A DNA stretch of 8,157 nt from Actinomycetes bacterium. Its GTDB lineage: Bacteria > Actinomycetota > Acidimicrobiia > Acidimicrobiales > RAAP-2. The DNA lies in contig JAKBCI010000063.1 in NCBI GenBank assembly GCA_021807965.1, positions 1-8,157 on the forward strand, read 5' to 3'. Shown one piece after another: positions 1-5,737 of this stretch. The notes under the pieces are model-generated. The model saw only the letters and a program-made list of their open reading frames with translations, did not search any database and was not told where the DNA came from. Position numbers and translations under genes: made by a program. The first letter of the stretch is position 1. Every line of letters starts with the position of its first letter.

Positions 1-209
1 TCGATAATCCGGACCTCTGGCTCGTCAGAGTGCAATGAAGCAAGCTCGGAAACGAGCAGTGCACGGACTTCTGCGTCTCGCATCAAATCCACGCTAGCGA
101 ATGGCGCCAGCGCCATCCGGGAGCGTTCTTGGAGATCTCGGGTCCCATGGCTCATCATCAGGAACCATGGGCGTAGCTCCTGGCGACACAAGTCCAAACT
201 CGACCGCAT
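1..209 (-). CDS. sce7726 family protein, N-terminal part, cut by the left edge
   Basis: The minus-strand frame opens with ATG at 209-207 and stays open for 69 codons to the window edge, so only the N-terminus is visible. From residue 43 it reads MRDAEVRALLVSEL, then HSDEPEVRII. This resembles the start of sce7726-family proteins as I remember them (MRDxDVRxxL, then DPDTxIxDELGL). That family is thought to carry a PD-(D/E)XK nuclease-like fold further on, at a DVAVVN...EIKS region that would lie outside this window. There is a 42-residue extension before the family-like start. ATG 209 is the first standard start after an in-frame stop near 330; internal Met18, Met19, Met32 and Met43 (codon 83-81) are alternatives. 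No good ribosome site precedes any of them. Codon use is less GC-biased than in the genes further right, suggesting acquisition. The family call rests on a short stretch and memory. Confidence 0.5.
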   Translation of the reverse strand, partial: MRSSLDLCRQELRPWFLMMSHGTRDLQERSRMALAPFASVDLMRDAEVRALLVSELASLHSDEPEVRII

Positions 210-386
210 CAGAGTTTGCGCGCCTGCCCTGCGAGTAGGAGCATGGCCAGAGAGGGGAAGATATGAGTTTTCGGCTCTCTGGTCTTTCTTCGGTACTTCA
301 GAAAAGTGTGTGGTGAGACTCCCTCAGATCGTGTGGGCATGCCCGGTGCCCCTTGCTCAGCCCTCGGTAAGTACGTGGCCTTCCAC

Positions 387-425
387 ACTTTCGTCAACTC
401 CCCGCCACGGGGTCTTGACGAAAGT
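387..425. repeat. Near-perfect hairpin built on ACTTTCGTCAA / TTGACGAAAGT
   Basis: Arms at 387-397 (ACTTTCGTCAA) and 415-425 (TTGACGAAAGT) are exact reverse complements over 11 bases. Inside them, after a 2-base CT/TC internal mismatch, CCCC (400-403) pairs with GGGG (409-412) around a 5-base loop, GCCAC. It lacks a following T-run on either strand, so it is not a classic terminator. It could be part of a mobile-element end, a protein-binding palindrome or a transcribed structure. It lies in the non-coding stretch between the sce7726-like gene and the transposase remnant. Confidence 0.7.
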
Positions 426-451
426 CGGACCCACAAGGTGACGAAAGTCGG
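416..451 (+). repeat. Direct repeat TGACGAAAGTCGG, two copies 23 bases apart
   Basis: TGACGAAAGTCGG occurs at 416-428 and again at 439-451, each preceded by a related CCAC(A/G)(A/G)GG stretch. The first copy is also the right arm of the 387-425 hairpin, whose left arm is the same box inverted. So three copies of one box occur in 65 bases, one of them inverted. Arrays of short repeated boxes like this occur at the ends of some insertion sequences, where transposase binds, and at regulator sites. The element cannot be named from this window. Confidence 0.6.
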
Positions 452-560
452 GGCGTGACGGCCCGGCGAGCCGATTGAAACTCTGGTGACGTCGGCGAGC
501 GGTCCCGGCGCGGGTTCCGCTGCTCGCGGCAGCGCCCCGCGAGTCGGGCGAGACGCGTAA

Positions 561-595
561 GAGCCTCGCCGGACGTGTCAGGTCCCGCGAGGCTC
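561..595 (-). terminator. Terminator-like hairpin after the transposase remnant
   Basis: GAGCCTCGC (561-569) pairs perfectly with GCGAGGCTC (587-595). The stem continues past one C/C mismatch with GGAC (571-574) against GTCC (582-585), leaving a 7-base loop. It lies about 20 bases beyond the stop of the minus-strand transposase remnant, where a terminator or subterminal insertion-sequence hairpin is expected. There is no T-run, as is common in high-GC actinobacteria, so intrinsic termination is unproven. Confidence 0.45.
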
Positions 596-615
596 AGATC
601 GGCGGTGAGGACGGG

Positions 616-951
616 CTAGCTGCCCGGTGGGCTGAGGTCGTCCGGCGACGCGACGCGGACGTTACCCTCGGCGTCGATCTCCTCGAAGCCGTGATCCTCG
701 GGGAAGGGCTCGTGGAGCGGATCGGAGTTCTCGCCCGTGCGCGCGGCCCACTCGCGCACCAGGCGCAGGTTGGCCGCCATCACCTCGACAGCCAGCATCA
801 GGGTCGTCTTGATCAGACCCATCACGCGACAGAAGCCGCGTCGGATGTTCTGGGTGTTCGGGTGCGTGATGGTGTCCTCTGCCTGGCGAGTTCGGCGGTG
901 CTGCTCGGGGCGAATCTGACTCTGGTACGCCAACTCCGGGTCTAGGAAGAC
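616..951 (-). pseudogene. Transposase remnant (C-terminal end of a DDE-type transposase)
   Basis: The last roughly 110 codons of a minus-strand frame ending in TAG at 618-616 read like the C-terminus of actinobacterial DDE transposases. An Arg-rich segment (EQHRRTRQAEDTITHPN) leads into NTQNIRRGFCRVMGLIKTT, a hydrophobic helix ending AANLRLVREWA, and an acidic tail with PEDHGFEEIDAEG. This order matches the end of the IS1182/IS4-like catalytic core, after the catalytic Glu region. Upstream of about 951 the same frame becomes Arg/Ser-rich and unlike any transposase, and no start or N-terminal domain is found in any minus frame, so the gene is 5'-truncated. The hairpin at 561-595 may be its terminator. 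The exact insertion-sequence family is uncertain, and the upstream breakpoint is estimated from where resemblance stops. Confidence 0.5.
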
Positions 952-1432
952 CGAGTCTGCAACACCTCGTTTCGCTGGTCTCCCGTGAGCCAACCTCAAC
1001 AGTCCACTGGCCGAGTCAACCCGTAAGGCGACGATCCCGCCGTTGCCCGCTCGGGAGGCTGCGTCGCGCGCCGAACGACCGCGTCCTTCCCGTCGCGAAT
1101 CCGCACCGTCGTACGGTGCTCGTGCCCGGTCGAACGTACGAGTGACGCGGCATCGCGAGGTCGCTCGGCGCAGCAAGTCGGCGCTCCCGCTCTCGTCGCT
1201 CACGAGCGGCGACTCGTGGGTCTTTCGCCACAACCGCCGTCGCCGGGGAAGTGCGCGCGCTGACCGCGCGTCGTCCACACCACCGAGGCGCACGTGCGAA
1301 CACGGTTGAGGCGACACCGCCCCCTCCATCACGTGACAGTCGCCGAGACGACGGTGGTCGCGAGCGGTCCCTAGCGTGGAACCGCGCGTTCGGGTCGAGC
1401 CGACGGCGCTCGGTAGCGGAATCCCTCGCCAC
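952..1432. other. About 480 bases without a convincing gene
   Basis: All long frames here, on either strand, translate to Arg/Ser/Pro-rich low-information sequence, as expected from reading GC-rich DNA out of frame. None has a ribosome site, a leaderless start or a recognisable motif. The stretch lies between the truncated transposase and the aquaporin promoter and may be decayed sequence left by the insertion. A short inverted repeat, GCGGT (1364-1368) and ACCGC (1381-1385), flanks a TAGCGT hexamer, but I do not claim a function for it. Confidence 0.5.
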
Positions 1433-1462
1433 TTGGCGTCGCGCCGCAAACGAACGTAGTGT
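1433..1462 (+). promoter_or_regulatory. Promoter upstream of the aquaporin gene
   Basis: TTGGCG (1433-1438) and TAGTGT (1457-1462) make a -35/-10 pair with an 18-base spacer; the -10 fits the actinobacterial TAnnnT pattern. Transcription would begin around A1469, which is also the A of an ATG, giving a leaderless small ORF and placing the aquaporin start 64 bases into the transcript. This is sequence-pattern evidence only. Confidence 0.45.
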
Positions 1463-1468
1463 GGCCCA

Positions 1469-1513
1469 ATGGCGTCTGTGTGGTGGGACCGGTCACCGAA
1501 CGAGGGGCTCTGA
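1469..1513 (+). CDS. Possible 14-aa leaderless leader ORF before the aquaporin
   Basis: ATG at 1469 is exactly 6 bases after the TAGTGT -10 element, the geometry of leaderless initiation in actinobacteria. The frame encodes MASVWWDRSPNEGL and stops with TGA at 1511-1513, 19 bases before the aquaporin ATG. It is not in frame with the aquaporin. It contains a Trp-Trp pair but no run of a single amino acid typical of classical attenuators. It could be a small regulatory upstream ORF or a chance ATG at the transcription start. Confidence 0.25.
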   Translation: MASVWWDRSPNEGL

Positions 1514-1532
1514 TCGTGGCGGGTGTCGCACG

Positions 1533-2381
1533 ATGACGTCGACGCCCGAAGACCTGGGGCTGCAACGACCGAGCATTCTGGCTCGCGGCCCACACTCGAG
1601 CGAGCCTCACTGGGTCTTGAACCCACACGAGCGGCGCGACGAGTGGCGTCGCCTCTTCTCTGAGTTTTTCGGAACGTTCCTGTTGGTCATCGCGGCCGCG
1701 GGCGCACCCGTCGTTAATGCCGTTTCCCACGGGCAGGTCCCCATCGATGCCCAAGTCGTCGCGCCCGCACTGATGGTCATGGGGATCATCTACTTCATGG
1801 GTATGGTGAGCGGAGCCCACCTCAACCCCGCCGTCACCCTGTCGTTCGCCGCACGGGGCAACTTCCCGTGGAGTCGCGTACCCGGCTACGTCGGTGCGCA
1901 GCTCGTCGGCGCGGTGGCCGCCGCCAGCCTCTTGCGCGGTCTGTTCGGCAACGTTGGTCATCTCGGTGCTACGTTGCCCGGACCCGGAATCTCGTCGGGC
2001 AAGGTAGTGATCGTCGAGGCCCTGCTCACCCTCGGGTTGGTGAGCGTGATTCTCGGTACGGCCTCCGGCGCGCGCAACGTCGGAGCGAACGCCGCGATCG
2101 CCGTGGGCGGGTACATCGCGCTCGCCGGACTCTGGGCCGCACCGATAACCGGTACGTCGATGAATCCCGCTCGGTCTTTTGGACCCCAGCTGGTGGGCGG
2201 CGATTGGACCTCATGGTGGGCCTACGTGGTTGGTCCATTGATCGGCGGCGCGCTGGCGGTCGGCGTCGCGTGGATCTTGCGAGGGCCCCCGTCGCTCGCC
2301 GCCAACGAAGCGGCCCAGGGAGGGCTCAATCCAGTCTTCGCACCCCGTCAGCACCGAACCGAGGATCCCCATGCCCCATGA
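1533..2381 (+). CDS. Aquaporin / MIP family channel
   Basis: This 282-residue membrane channel belongs to the major intrinsic protein family, which lets water or small neutral solutes through the cytoplasmic membrane. Both half-helix signatures are present: HLNPAVTLS (NPA at 98-100) and TSMNPARSFGP (NPA at 211-213, with filter Arg at 214). Six hydrophobic segments surround them, from about residues 42 to 248. A hand alignment to AqpZ puts Gly199 where AqpZ has the filter His, and Pro78 near its filter Phe. The pore may thus be wider than a strict water channel, so substrate cannot be assigned. A charged N-terminus of about 40 residues and a 30-residue C-terminal tail lie outside the pore. ATG 1533 was chosen because the frame upstream is Arg-rich and non-coding in character; its ribosome site is weak. 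The 3' end overlaps the next gene by 11 bases, implying co-translation. Confidence 0.9.
   Translation: MTSTPEDLGLQRPSILARGPHSSEPHWVLNPHERRDEWRRLFSEFFGTFLLVIAAAGAPVVNAVSHGQVPIDAQVVAPALMVMGIIYFMGMVSGAHLNPAVTLSFAARGNFPWSRVPGYVGAQLVGAVAAASLLRGLFGNVGHLGATLPGPGISSGKVVIVEALLTLGLVSVILGTASGARNVGANAAIAVGGYIALAGLWAAPITGTSMNPARSFGPQLVGGDWTSWWAYVVGPLIGGALAVGVAWILRGPPSLAANEAAQGGLNPVFAPRQHRTEDPHAP
2361..2365 (+). promoter_or_regulatory. Ribosome binding site GAGGA for the ParB-like gene
   Basis: GAGGA lies 5 bases before ATG 2371, inside the last codons of the aquaporin gene. It fixes the start at 2371 rather than the internal in-frame ATG at residue 7, and supports coupled translation with the aquaporin. 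Confidence 0.65.
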
Positions 2382-2757
2382 CCAGCCCATGCCGAACGAA
2401 CGCTGGAAGTCCGAACCCGAAGGGCAGGACTACCCGGCCGCGCGCTCGTACTTGTCACTCCTCGTCTCACCGTCTGACGCCCGGCGCTACGCCAAGCTGC
2501 TCGCCGCCGAAAAGCGTCTGTGGCACTACAAGGCTAAGGACCTGTTGCGCGCGAGCGGTCTGGCTCTCTTGCCGGCGGACGATCACGAACTCGAGAAGGA
2601 TCTCGCAAAGGTTCGCGCCAACGAGAAGCTCTCGCCCGTCTTGCTGGTGCGCGGTGAGCCGCTCTGGATCGCTGACGGATACCACCGTATCTGCGCCAGC
2701 TACCACATCGACGAAGACGCCCTCGTCGCCTGTCGCATCGTCGGGCGTCTCGCGTAG
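2371..2757 (+). CDS. ParB/sulfiredoxin-fold-like conserved hypothetical protein
   Basis: This 128-residue soluble protein resembles a widespread uncharacterised family with a ParB N-terminal/sulfiredoxin-like core. An N-terminal region (about 12-50: WKSEPEGQDYPAARSYLSL) leads to KAKDLLRASGL (54-64) and an acidic-basic helix. Next comes KLSPVLLVRGEPLWIADGYHRICASYH (86-112). The DGYHR motif at 102-106 corresponds to the D-G-x-H-R turn that in ParB and sulfiredoxin contacts nucleotide phosphate. There is no helix-turn-helix domain, so it is not a partitioning protein, and nucleotide binding is only inferred. It overlaps the aquaporin by 11 bases and precedes a 2H phosphoesterase by 25 bases, so the three are probably one operon. 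The cellular role is unknown. Confidence 0.8.
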   Translation: MPHDQPMPNERWKSEPEGQDYPAARSYLSLLVSPSDARRYAKLLAAEKRLWHYKAKDLLRASGLALLPADDHELEKDLAKVRANEKLSPVLLVRGEPLWIADGYHRICASYHIDEDALVACRIVGRLA

Positions 2758-2782
2758 GCAACCCGACGCGGGCGACACCGCG

Positions 2783-3304
2783 ATGGCGAGATCGGCTCAT
2801 CGCGGCGTCATCGTCGTACCGATACCGGACGCGCATTCGTTGGTCGCCCCGTGGCGCGGCCCGCGCGCTCTCGACGCGCACGTGACGCTCGTGGCCCCCT
2901 TCGCCGTAGCCGAAGCAACGTTGGACCAGTTGGGCGAACGTCTCGCCTCGGGTCTGCGCGGCGAACCAGCCTTTGAGGTCACGTTTCGCACCGTCGGGTG
3001 GTTTGGGCATCGCGTCGTCTTCGCTGCCCCCGACGACGCTCGGCCCTTCGAACACCTCGCTCGTGTACTCGAGGCAGCGATCATCCACCACGCGACCGCG
3101 GGAGTGCCCACACCGTTCGTTCCCCATATGACGATCGCCGCGCACCGGCGACCCGACGAGCTCGCTCGCGCGGCGGGCGTGGCTGCTGGGGAACTGCCGC
3201 TCGCCGCTCGCGCGCGCGAGGTCGATCTTTTCGTCCGCGATACCTCGGCGGACTCGTGGCGCCTTCACGCACGATGTCAACTCGGTTCACGACCCGGCGA
3301 CTGA
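2783..3304 (+). CDS. 2H phosphoesterase, 2'-5' RNA ligase family
   Basis: This 173-residue cytoplasmic protein has the paired H-x-T motifs that define the 2H phosphoesterase superfamily: HVTLVAPF (His33, Thr35) and HMTIAAH (His115, Thr117). They sit about 80 residues apart, as in 2'-5' RNA ligases and cyclic phosphodiesterases. In this family the two histidines act on 2',3'-cyclic phosphate or 2'-5' linkages in RNA or small nucleotides; the true substrate cannot be told here. Length suits the family (about 170-190). ATG 2783 was chosen because the frame before it is Arg/Ser-rich and lies in the neighbouring gene; the ribosome site (GGGCG about 9 bases upstream) is weak. It is likely the last gene of the aquaporin/ParB-like transcript. 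No clear terminator follows. Confidence 0.85.
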   Translation: MARSAHRGVIVVPIPDAHSLVAPWRGPRALDAHVTLVAPFAVAEATLDQLGERLASGLRGEPAFEVTFRTVGWFGHRVVFAAPDDARPFEHLARVLEAAIIHHATAGVPTPFVPHMTIAAHRRPDELARAAGVAAGELPLAARAREVDLFVRDTSADSWRLHARCQLGSRPGD

Positions 3305-3333
3305 GTGACGGTCGGGATTCGTCAACGCTTCGG

Positions 3334-3339
3334 TACAGT
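3334..3339 (+). promoter_or_regulatory. Candidate -10 element for the MFS gene
   Basis: TACAGT fits TAnnnT and lies in the gap between the 2H phosphoesterase and the MFS gene. Six bases later is position 3346, a GTC codon in frame with the transporter. This is the same geometry as the leaderless start at 5836. No convincing -35 is visible. Confidence 0.35.
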
Positions 3340-3492
3340 TGATCGGTCACCAGCGAACCAACGCCACCCGAACCCGAACCCGAACTGCGAGACCGCCGCG
3401 CGACCGGGCCGTTCGCACGACGATCGGCGCGGCGCGTTCGCCCGCACTGGTCGAATCGCGACGTCGAGATAGTCGTCGTAGCACGGAGCTTC

Positions 3493-4710
3493 ATGAGCGT
3501 CGGACGAGCCCTCGCCGGTGTCGTCACACCGATCTACCTTGCCGTCATCGGCTTTGGTCCCGTCGAGCTGTCGGTGTACATCATGGTGGTCGCGGGCGTG
3601 TCGGCGCTTCTCTCCACCACCATCGGTACCGTCTCGGATCGCGTCGGTCGCCGCGCCTTCCTCGTCGTGGTACCCCTGTTCACCGGCGCGGCAGCGACGA
3701 TTTTCGCGGTGACCGCGTCGCACCCCGCCCTCTTCGCCGCGGGCGCGCTCGGCAGCTTCGGACGCGGCGCGGGCGCGGGCGCGGGGACCGTTGGCCCCTA
3801 CCAGCCGGCGGAGTCAGCGTACGTAACTGAGCGGGTCAGCGCCCGTCACCGCAACGCCGTCTTTGGCCGCCTCACGTTCGCCTCATCCGTTGGTGCCGCG
3901 ATCGGCGGTCTGCTGGCCCTGCTCGTGCCGTCCATCCACGCGCACGAAAGCCCACCCGTCCAACTCTTTCGCGCGGCTTTCGTCGCCATTGGCGCCGTGT
4001 CCGTGTTGGCCGGCCTGATCGCCCTCGCGCTGCACGAGGACCGGCGCCACTGGTCCGCGAGCGAGCGACGACGGCCGCACTTCCCCCGTCGTTCGCGATG
4101 GCTGCTCTACCGACTCTGGGTCACTAACACGTTGAACGGCGCCGCCGTCGGGATGTTCGGACCGTTTCTCACCTACTGGTTCTACCGACGCTTCGGCGTC
4201 GGACCCGCGGCGGTTGGCGTCCTCTTCACGATCATCAACGTCGCCACCATGGCGTCGAGTCTGTCGGCCGCCTCGTGGGCGCGACGGTGGGGACTCGTCC
4301 GCACCATCAGCGTGGTACGAGTCCTCCAATCACTGCTGATCATCCCCATGGTTCTCGCGCCGAATTTCCTGGTAGCGGGTTCGTGGTTCCTCGTGCGCAT
4401 GCTGGTCCAGCGCATTGGACTTCCCCTGCGCCAGTCCTACGTGGTCGGCTTGGCAGACCCCGATGAACGAGCCTCGGTCACTGCCCTCTCGAACCTGCCG
4501 AGTCAGGTGGCAACGTCGCTCAGCCCGTTACTCACCGGCTACCTCTTCGCCGAGGCCGATCTCGTAGTCCCCTTCGAGATCGCGTCGGTGCTGCAACTCG
4601 CGAACGCGCTCACCTTCTGGGCCTTCTTTCGCGATCACCCGCCCGAAGAGGAGTCCGTCGCGCCGCGTGGGGTCGCGACGACCGAGATCGATCCGAGTCA
4701 AGACGCATAG
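3493..4710 (+). CDS. MFS transporter
   Basis: From ATG 3493 this is a 405-residue cytoplasmic-membrane transporter of the major facilitator superfamily. It has about twelve hydrophobic segments and the loop 2-3 signature GTVSDRVGRR (45-54, with Asp49 and the Gly-Arg-Arg end). A long basic central loop (about 181-203, rich in Arg and His) divides two six-helix halves. The substrate cannot be deduced. The start is doubtful. The same frame stays open back to a stop at 3340-3342 and adds 49 residues ending NRDVEIVVVARSF, which look like the true beginning of helix 1. However, that extension has no ATG, GTG or TTG. ATG 3493 has GGAG 4 bases upstream and is the conservative choice; a non-standard start at GTC 3346 or CTG 3385, or a base error, would give a fuller protein. 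The 3' tail (PPEEESVAPRG) is hydrophilic. Confidence 0.85.
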   Translation: MSVGRALAGVVTPIYLAVIGFGPVELSVYIMVVAGVSALLSTTIGTVSDRVGRRAFLVVVPLFTGAAATIFAVTASHPALFAAGALGSFGRGAGAGAGTVGPYQPAESAYVTERVSARHRNAVFGRLTFASSVGAAIGGLLALLVPSIHAHESPPVQLFRAAFVAIGAVSVLAGLIALALHEDRRHWSASERRRPHFPRRSRWLLYRLWVTNTLNGAAVGMFGPFLTYWFYRRFGVGPAAVGVLFTIINVATMASSLSAASWARRWGLVRTISVVRVLQSLLIIPMVLAPNFLVAGSWFLVRMLVQRIGLPLRQSYVVGLADPDERASVTALSNLPSQVATSLSPLLTGYLFAEADLVVPFEIASVLQLANALTFWAFFRDHPPEEESVAPRGVATTEIDPSQDA

Positions 4711-4741
4711 CCCCGCCCGCGGCGTTGCGGCTCGCACCCGA

Positions 4742-4747
4742 TACGGT
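4742..4747 (+). promoter_or_regulatory. Leaderless -10 element for the 120-aa hypothetical
   Basis: TACGGT (TAnnnT) is followed by 7 bases and then ATG 4755, so transcription would begin at or next to the start codon. The intervening GGGGGAA is too close to the ATG to work well as a ribosome site. This suggests the gene is transcribed separately from the MFS gene. No clear -35 is visible. Confidence 0.4.
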
Positions 4748-4754
4748 GGGGGAA

Positions 4755-5117
4755 ATGGGACCAGACGAGCCGTCCGCACGCACGCCACCCCTCGATCCTG
4801 AGGCGTGGACCGACGATCAGTGGCTGGCGTGGCTTAAGGCCACCGACGAGGATGCCGTCGAGGGCGTTGATCCGCCGTCGTTGGCCAGTCGCGCCGCCCA
4901 TTCGGCGGTTGGCGTGGCGCTCGGCCAGGCGATGCTCGGCATGGCGCAGGCGATCTACGGCCGCACCGCCGATGACATCGTCATCGTCGTCGACGGTGAG
5001 GGACCGACCCACGACGGCGAGCCCTACCGCGTTCGGCTGGACTTCGAGCACCCGGAGCGCTCCGCCGTCGTCTTTGACGATCCCAACCGCCCGCCGGACG
5101 CCGACCAGCCGTCGTGA
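4755..5117 (+). CDS. Conserved hypothetical protein, 120 aa
   Basis: I recognise the style of a small conserved actinobacterial protein but no function. It has an acidic Pro-rich N-terminus and a WTDDQWLAWLKATDEDA helix (about 18-34). A small-residue hydrophobic helix follows, SAVGVALGQAMLGMAQAIYG (50-69), then two predicted beta strands, DIVIVVDGEG and YRVRLDFEHPERSAVVF, and an acidic tail. It is very acidic overall, with no signal peptide or catalytic motif. ATG 4755 is supported by the leaderless -10 at 4742-4747; GTG 4746 and TTG 4725 are in-frame alternatives lacking a ribosome site. The gene lies 44 bases after the MFS stop and converges on the PadR gene with only 10 bases between the two stops. 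Confidence 0.75.
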   Translation: MGPDEPSARTPPLDPEAWTDDQWLAWLKATDEDAVEGVDPPSLASRAAHSAVGVALGQAMLGMAQAIYGRTADDIVIVVDGEGPTHDGEPYRVRLDFEHPERSAVVFDDPNRPPDADQPS

Positions 5118-5127
5118 CGCGGCGCCA

Positions 5128-5718
5128 TTACGGGGCAACGTCACCCTCGGCGAGGATCCCGTAGAGCGCGCGGCGCGTCTCGATCAGAATCGTCGTCGCC
5201 TTGGCGGCCTGGGCGCCCGAACCCGCGACCATCACTTGGCGCGCGGCCAACATGACGTCGCGCGCGGTTCCCATCAGTTCACGCGCGACGCGGCCGCCGG
5301 CCTCGGTGTTCTCCCACGGCGCGCCGAGCTGCTCGCGCTGCTCAGCCACGAGCGTCCGGCCGTCCGGCGTGAGTCCGTAGGTCCGTCCGGTTCCGCTCGC
5401 CTGCACCTCCACCAACCCCTCGTCCTCGAGCTGCTGGAGAACCGGGTAGATCGAGCCGGGGCTCGGGCGCCAGGCGTCGTTCGAGCGAGTCGTCAATTCC
5501 TGGATGAGTTGGTAGCCGTTGCGGGGCTGCTCGTCAAGCAGCACGAGCACCGCCGCTCGAACGTCGCCGCGCGCGCGACGGCCCCCGCGCCATCCCGGTC
5601 CCCCTCGAAAGTGGGCCGCGGGACCGCCGTAGCCGTGTCCTGGTCCGCCGCGACGCCGTCGGCCTATCGGTCCGGTGGTGCCCGCTTCTCGGCGATCGTT
5701 GCTCATGTCTTCGTACAT
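5128..5718 (-). CDS. PadR family transcriptional regulator
   Basis: This 196-residue cytoplasmic DNA-binding repressor has a typical PadR winged helix at about 53-125. DVRAAVLVLLDEQPRNGYQL begins it, and RPSPGSIYPVLQQLEDEGLV (84-103) is the hallmark recognition helix. GRTYGLTPDGRTL forms the wing and end. A C-terminal helical region (126-190), as usual in the family, should form the dimer. The first 50 residues are an unusual Gly/Arg/Pro-rich tail of likely disorder. ATG 5718 is chosen because AAGGAGGA gives an ideal ribosome site 6 bases away; GTG 5721 would be too close. Its promoter is embedded in nested palindromes, so it probably represses itself. The divergent secreted Asp-box gene is the only other nearby candidate target, and no adjacent efflux pump is transcribed with it. 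The inducer is unknown. Confidence 0.9.
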   Translation of the reverse strand: MYEDMSNDRREAGTTGPIGRRRRGGPGHGYGGPAAHFRGGPGWRGGRRARGDVRAAVLVLLDEQPRNGYQLIQELTTRSNDAWRPSPGSIYPVLQQLEDEGLVEVQASGTGRTYGLTPDGRTLVAEQREQLGAPWENTEAGGRVARELMGTARDVMLAARQVMVAGSGAQAAKATTILIETRRALYGILAEGDVAP

Positions 5719-5724
5719 CACAGT

Positions 5725-5730
5725 CCTCCT
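5725..5730 (-). promoter_or_regulatory. Strong ribosome binding site of padR-family gene
   Basis: AGGAGG on the minus strand, 6 bases before ATG 5718, is the best Shine-Dalgarno match in the window and decides the start between ATG 5718 and GTG 5721. Confidence 0.85.
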
Positions 5731-5737
5731 TGGAACC

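Noticed and set aside
209..436. 75-codon minus-strand frame whose TGA overlaps the sce7726-like ATG (TGATG)
   Set aside because: The overlap looks like translational coupling. However, the frame runs through the 387-425 hairpin, has no recognisable motif or ribosome site, and its composition is not convincing as a protein.
1016..1432. Overlapping Arg/Ser-rich frames on both strands before the aquaporin
   Set aside because: Low-complexity translations typical of out-of-frame GC-rich DNA, with no start signal and no homology I recognise.
1251..1532. A 94-residue N-terminal extension of the aquaporin from an upstream start
   Set aside because: The extension is Arg-rich and unlike channel N-termini, and the promoter at 1433-1462 lies inside it.
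1868..2782. Long plus-strand frame running into the 2H phosphoesterase from within the aquaporin gene
   Set aside because: It is the shadow frame of the aquaporin and ParB-like genes; recognisable 2H sequence begins only after ATG 2783.
2534..3280. 248-codon minus-strand frame opposite the 2H phosphoesterase
   Set aside because: Antisense shadow, Arg-rich and motif-free, while the plus strand has both H-x-T motifs.
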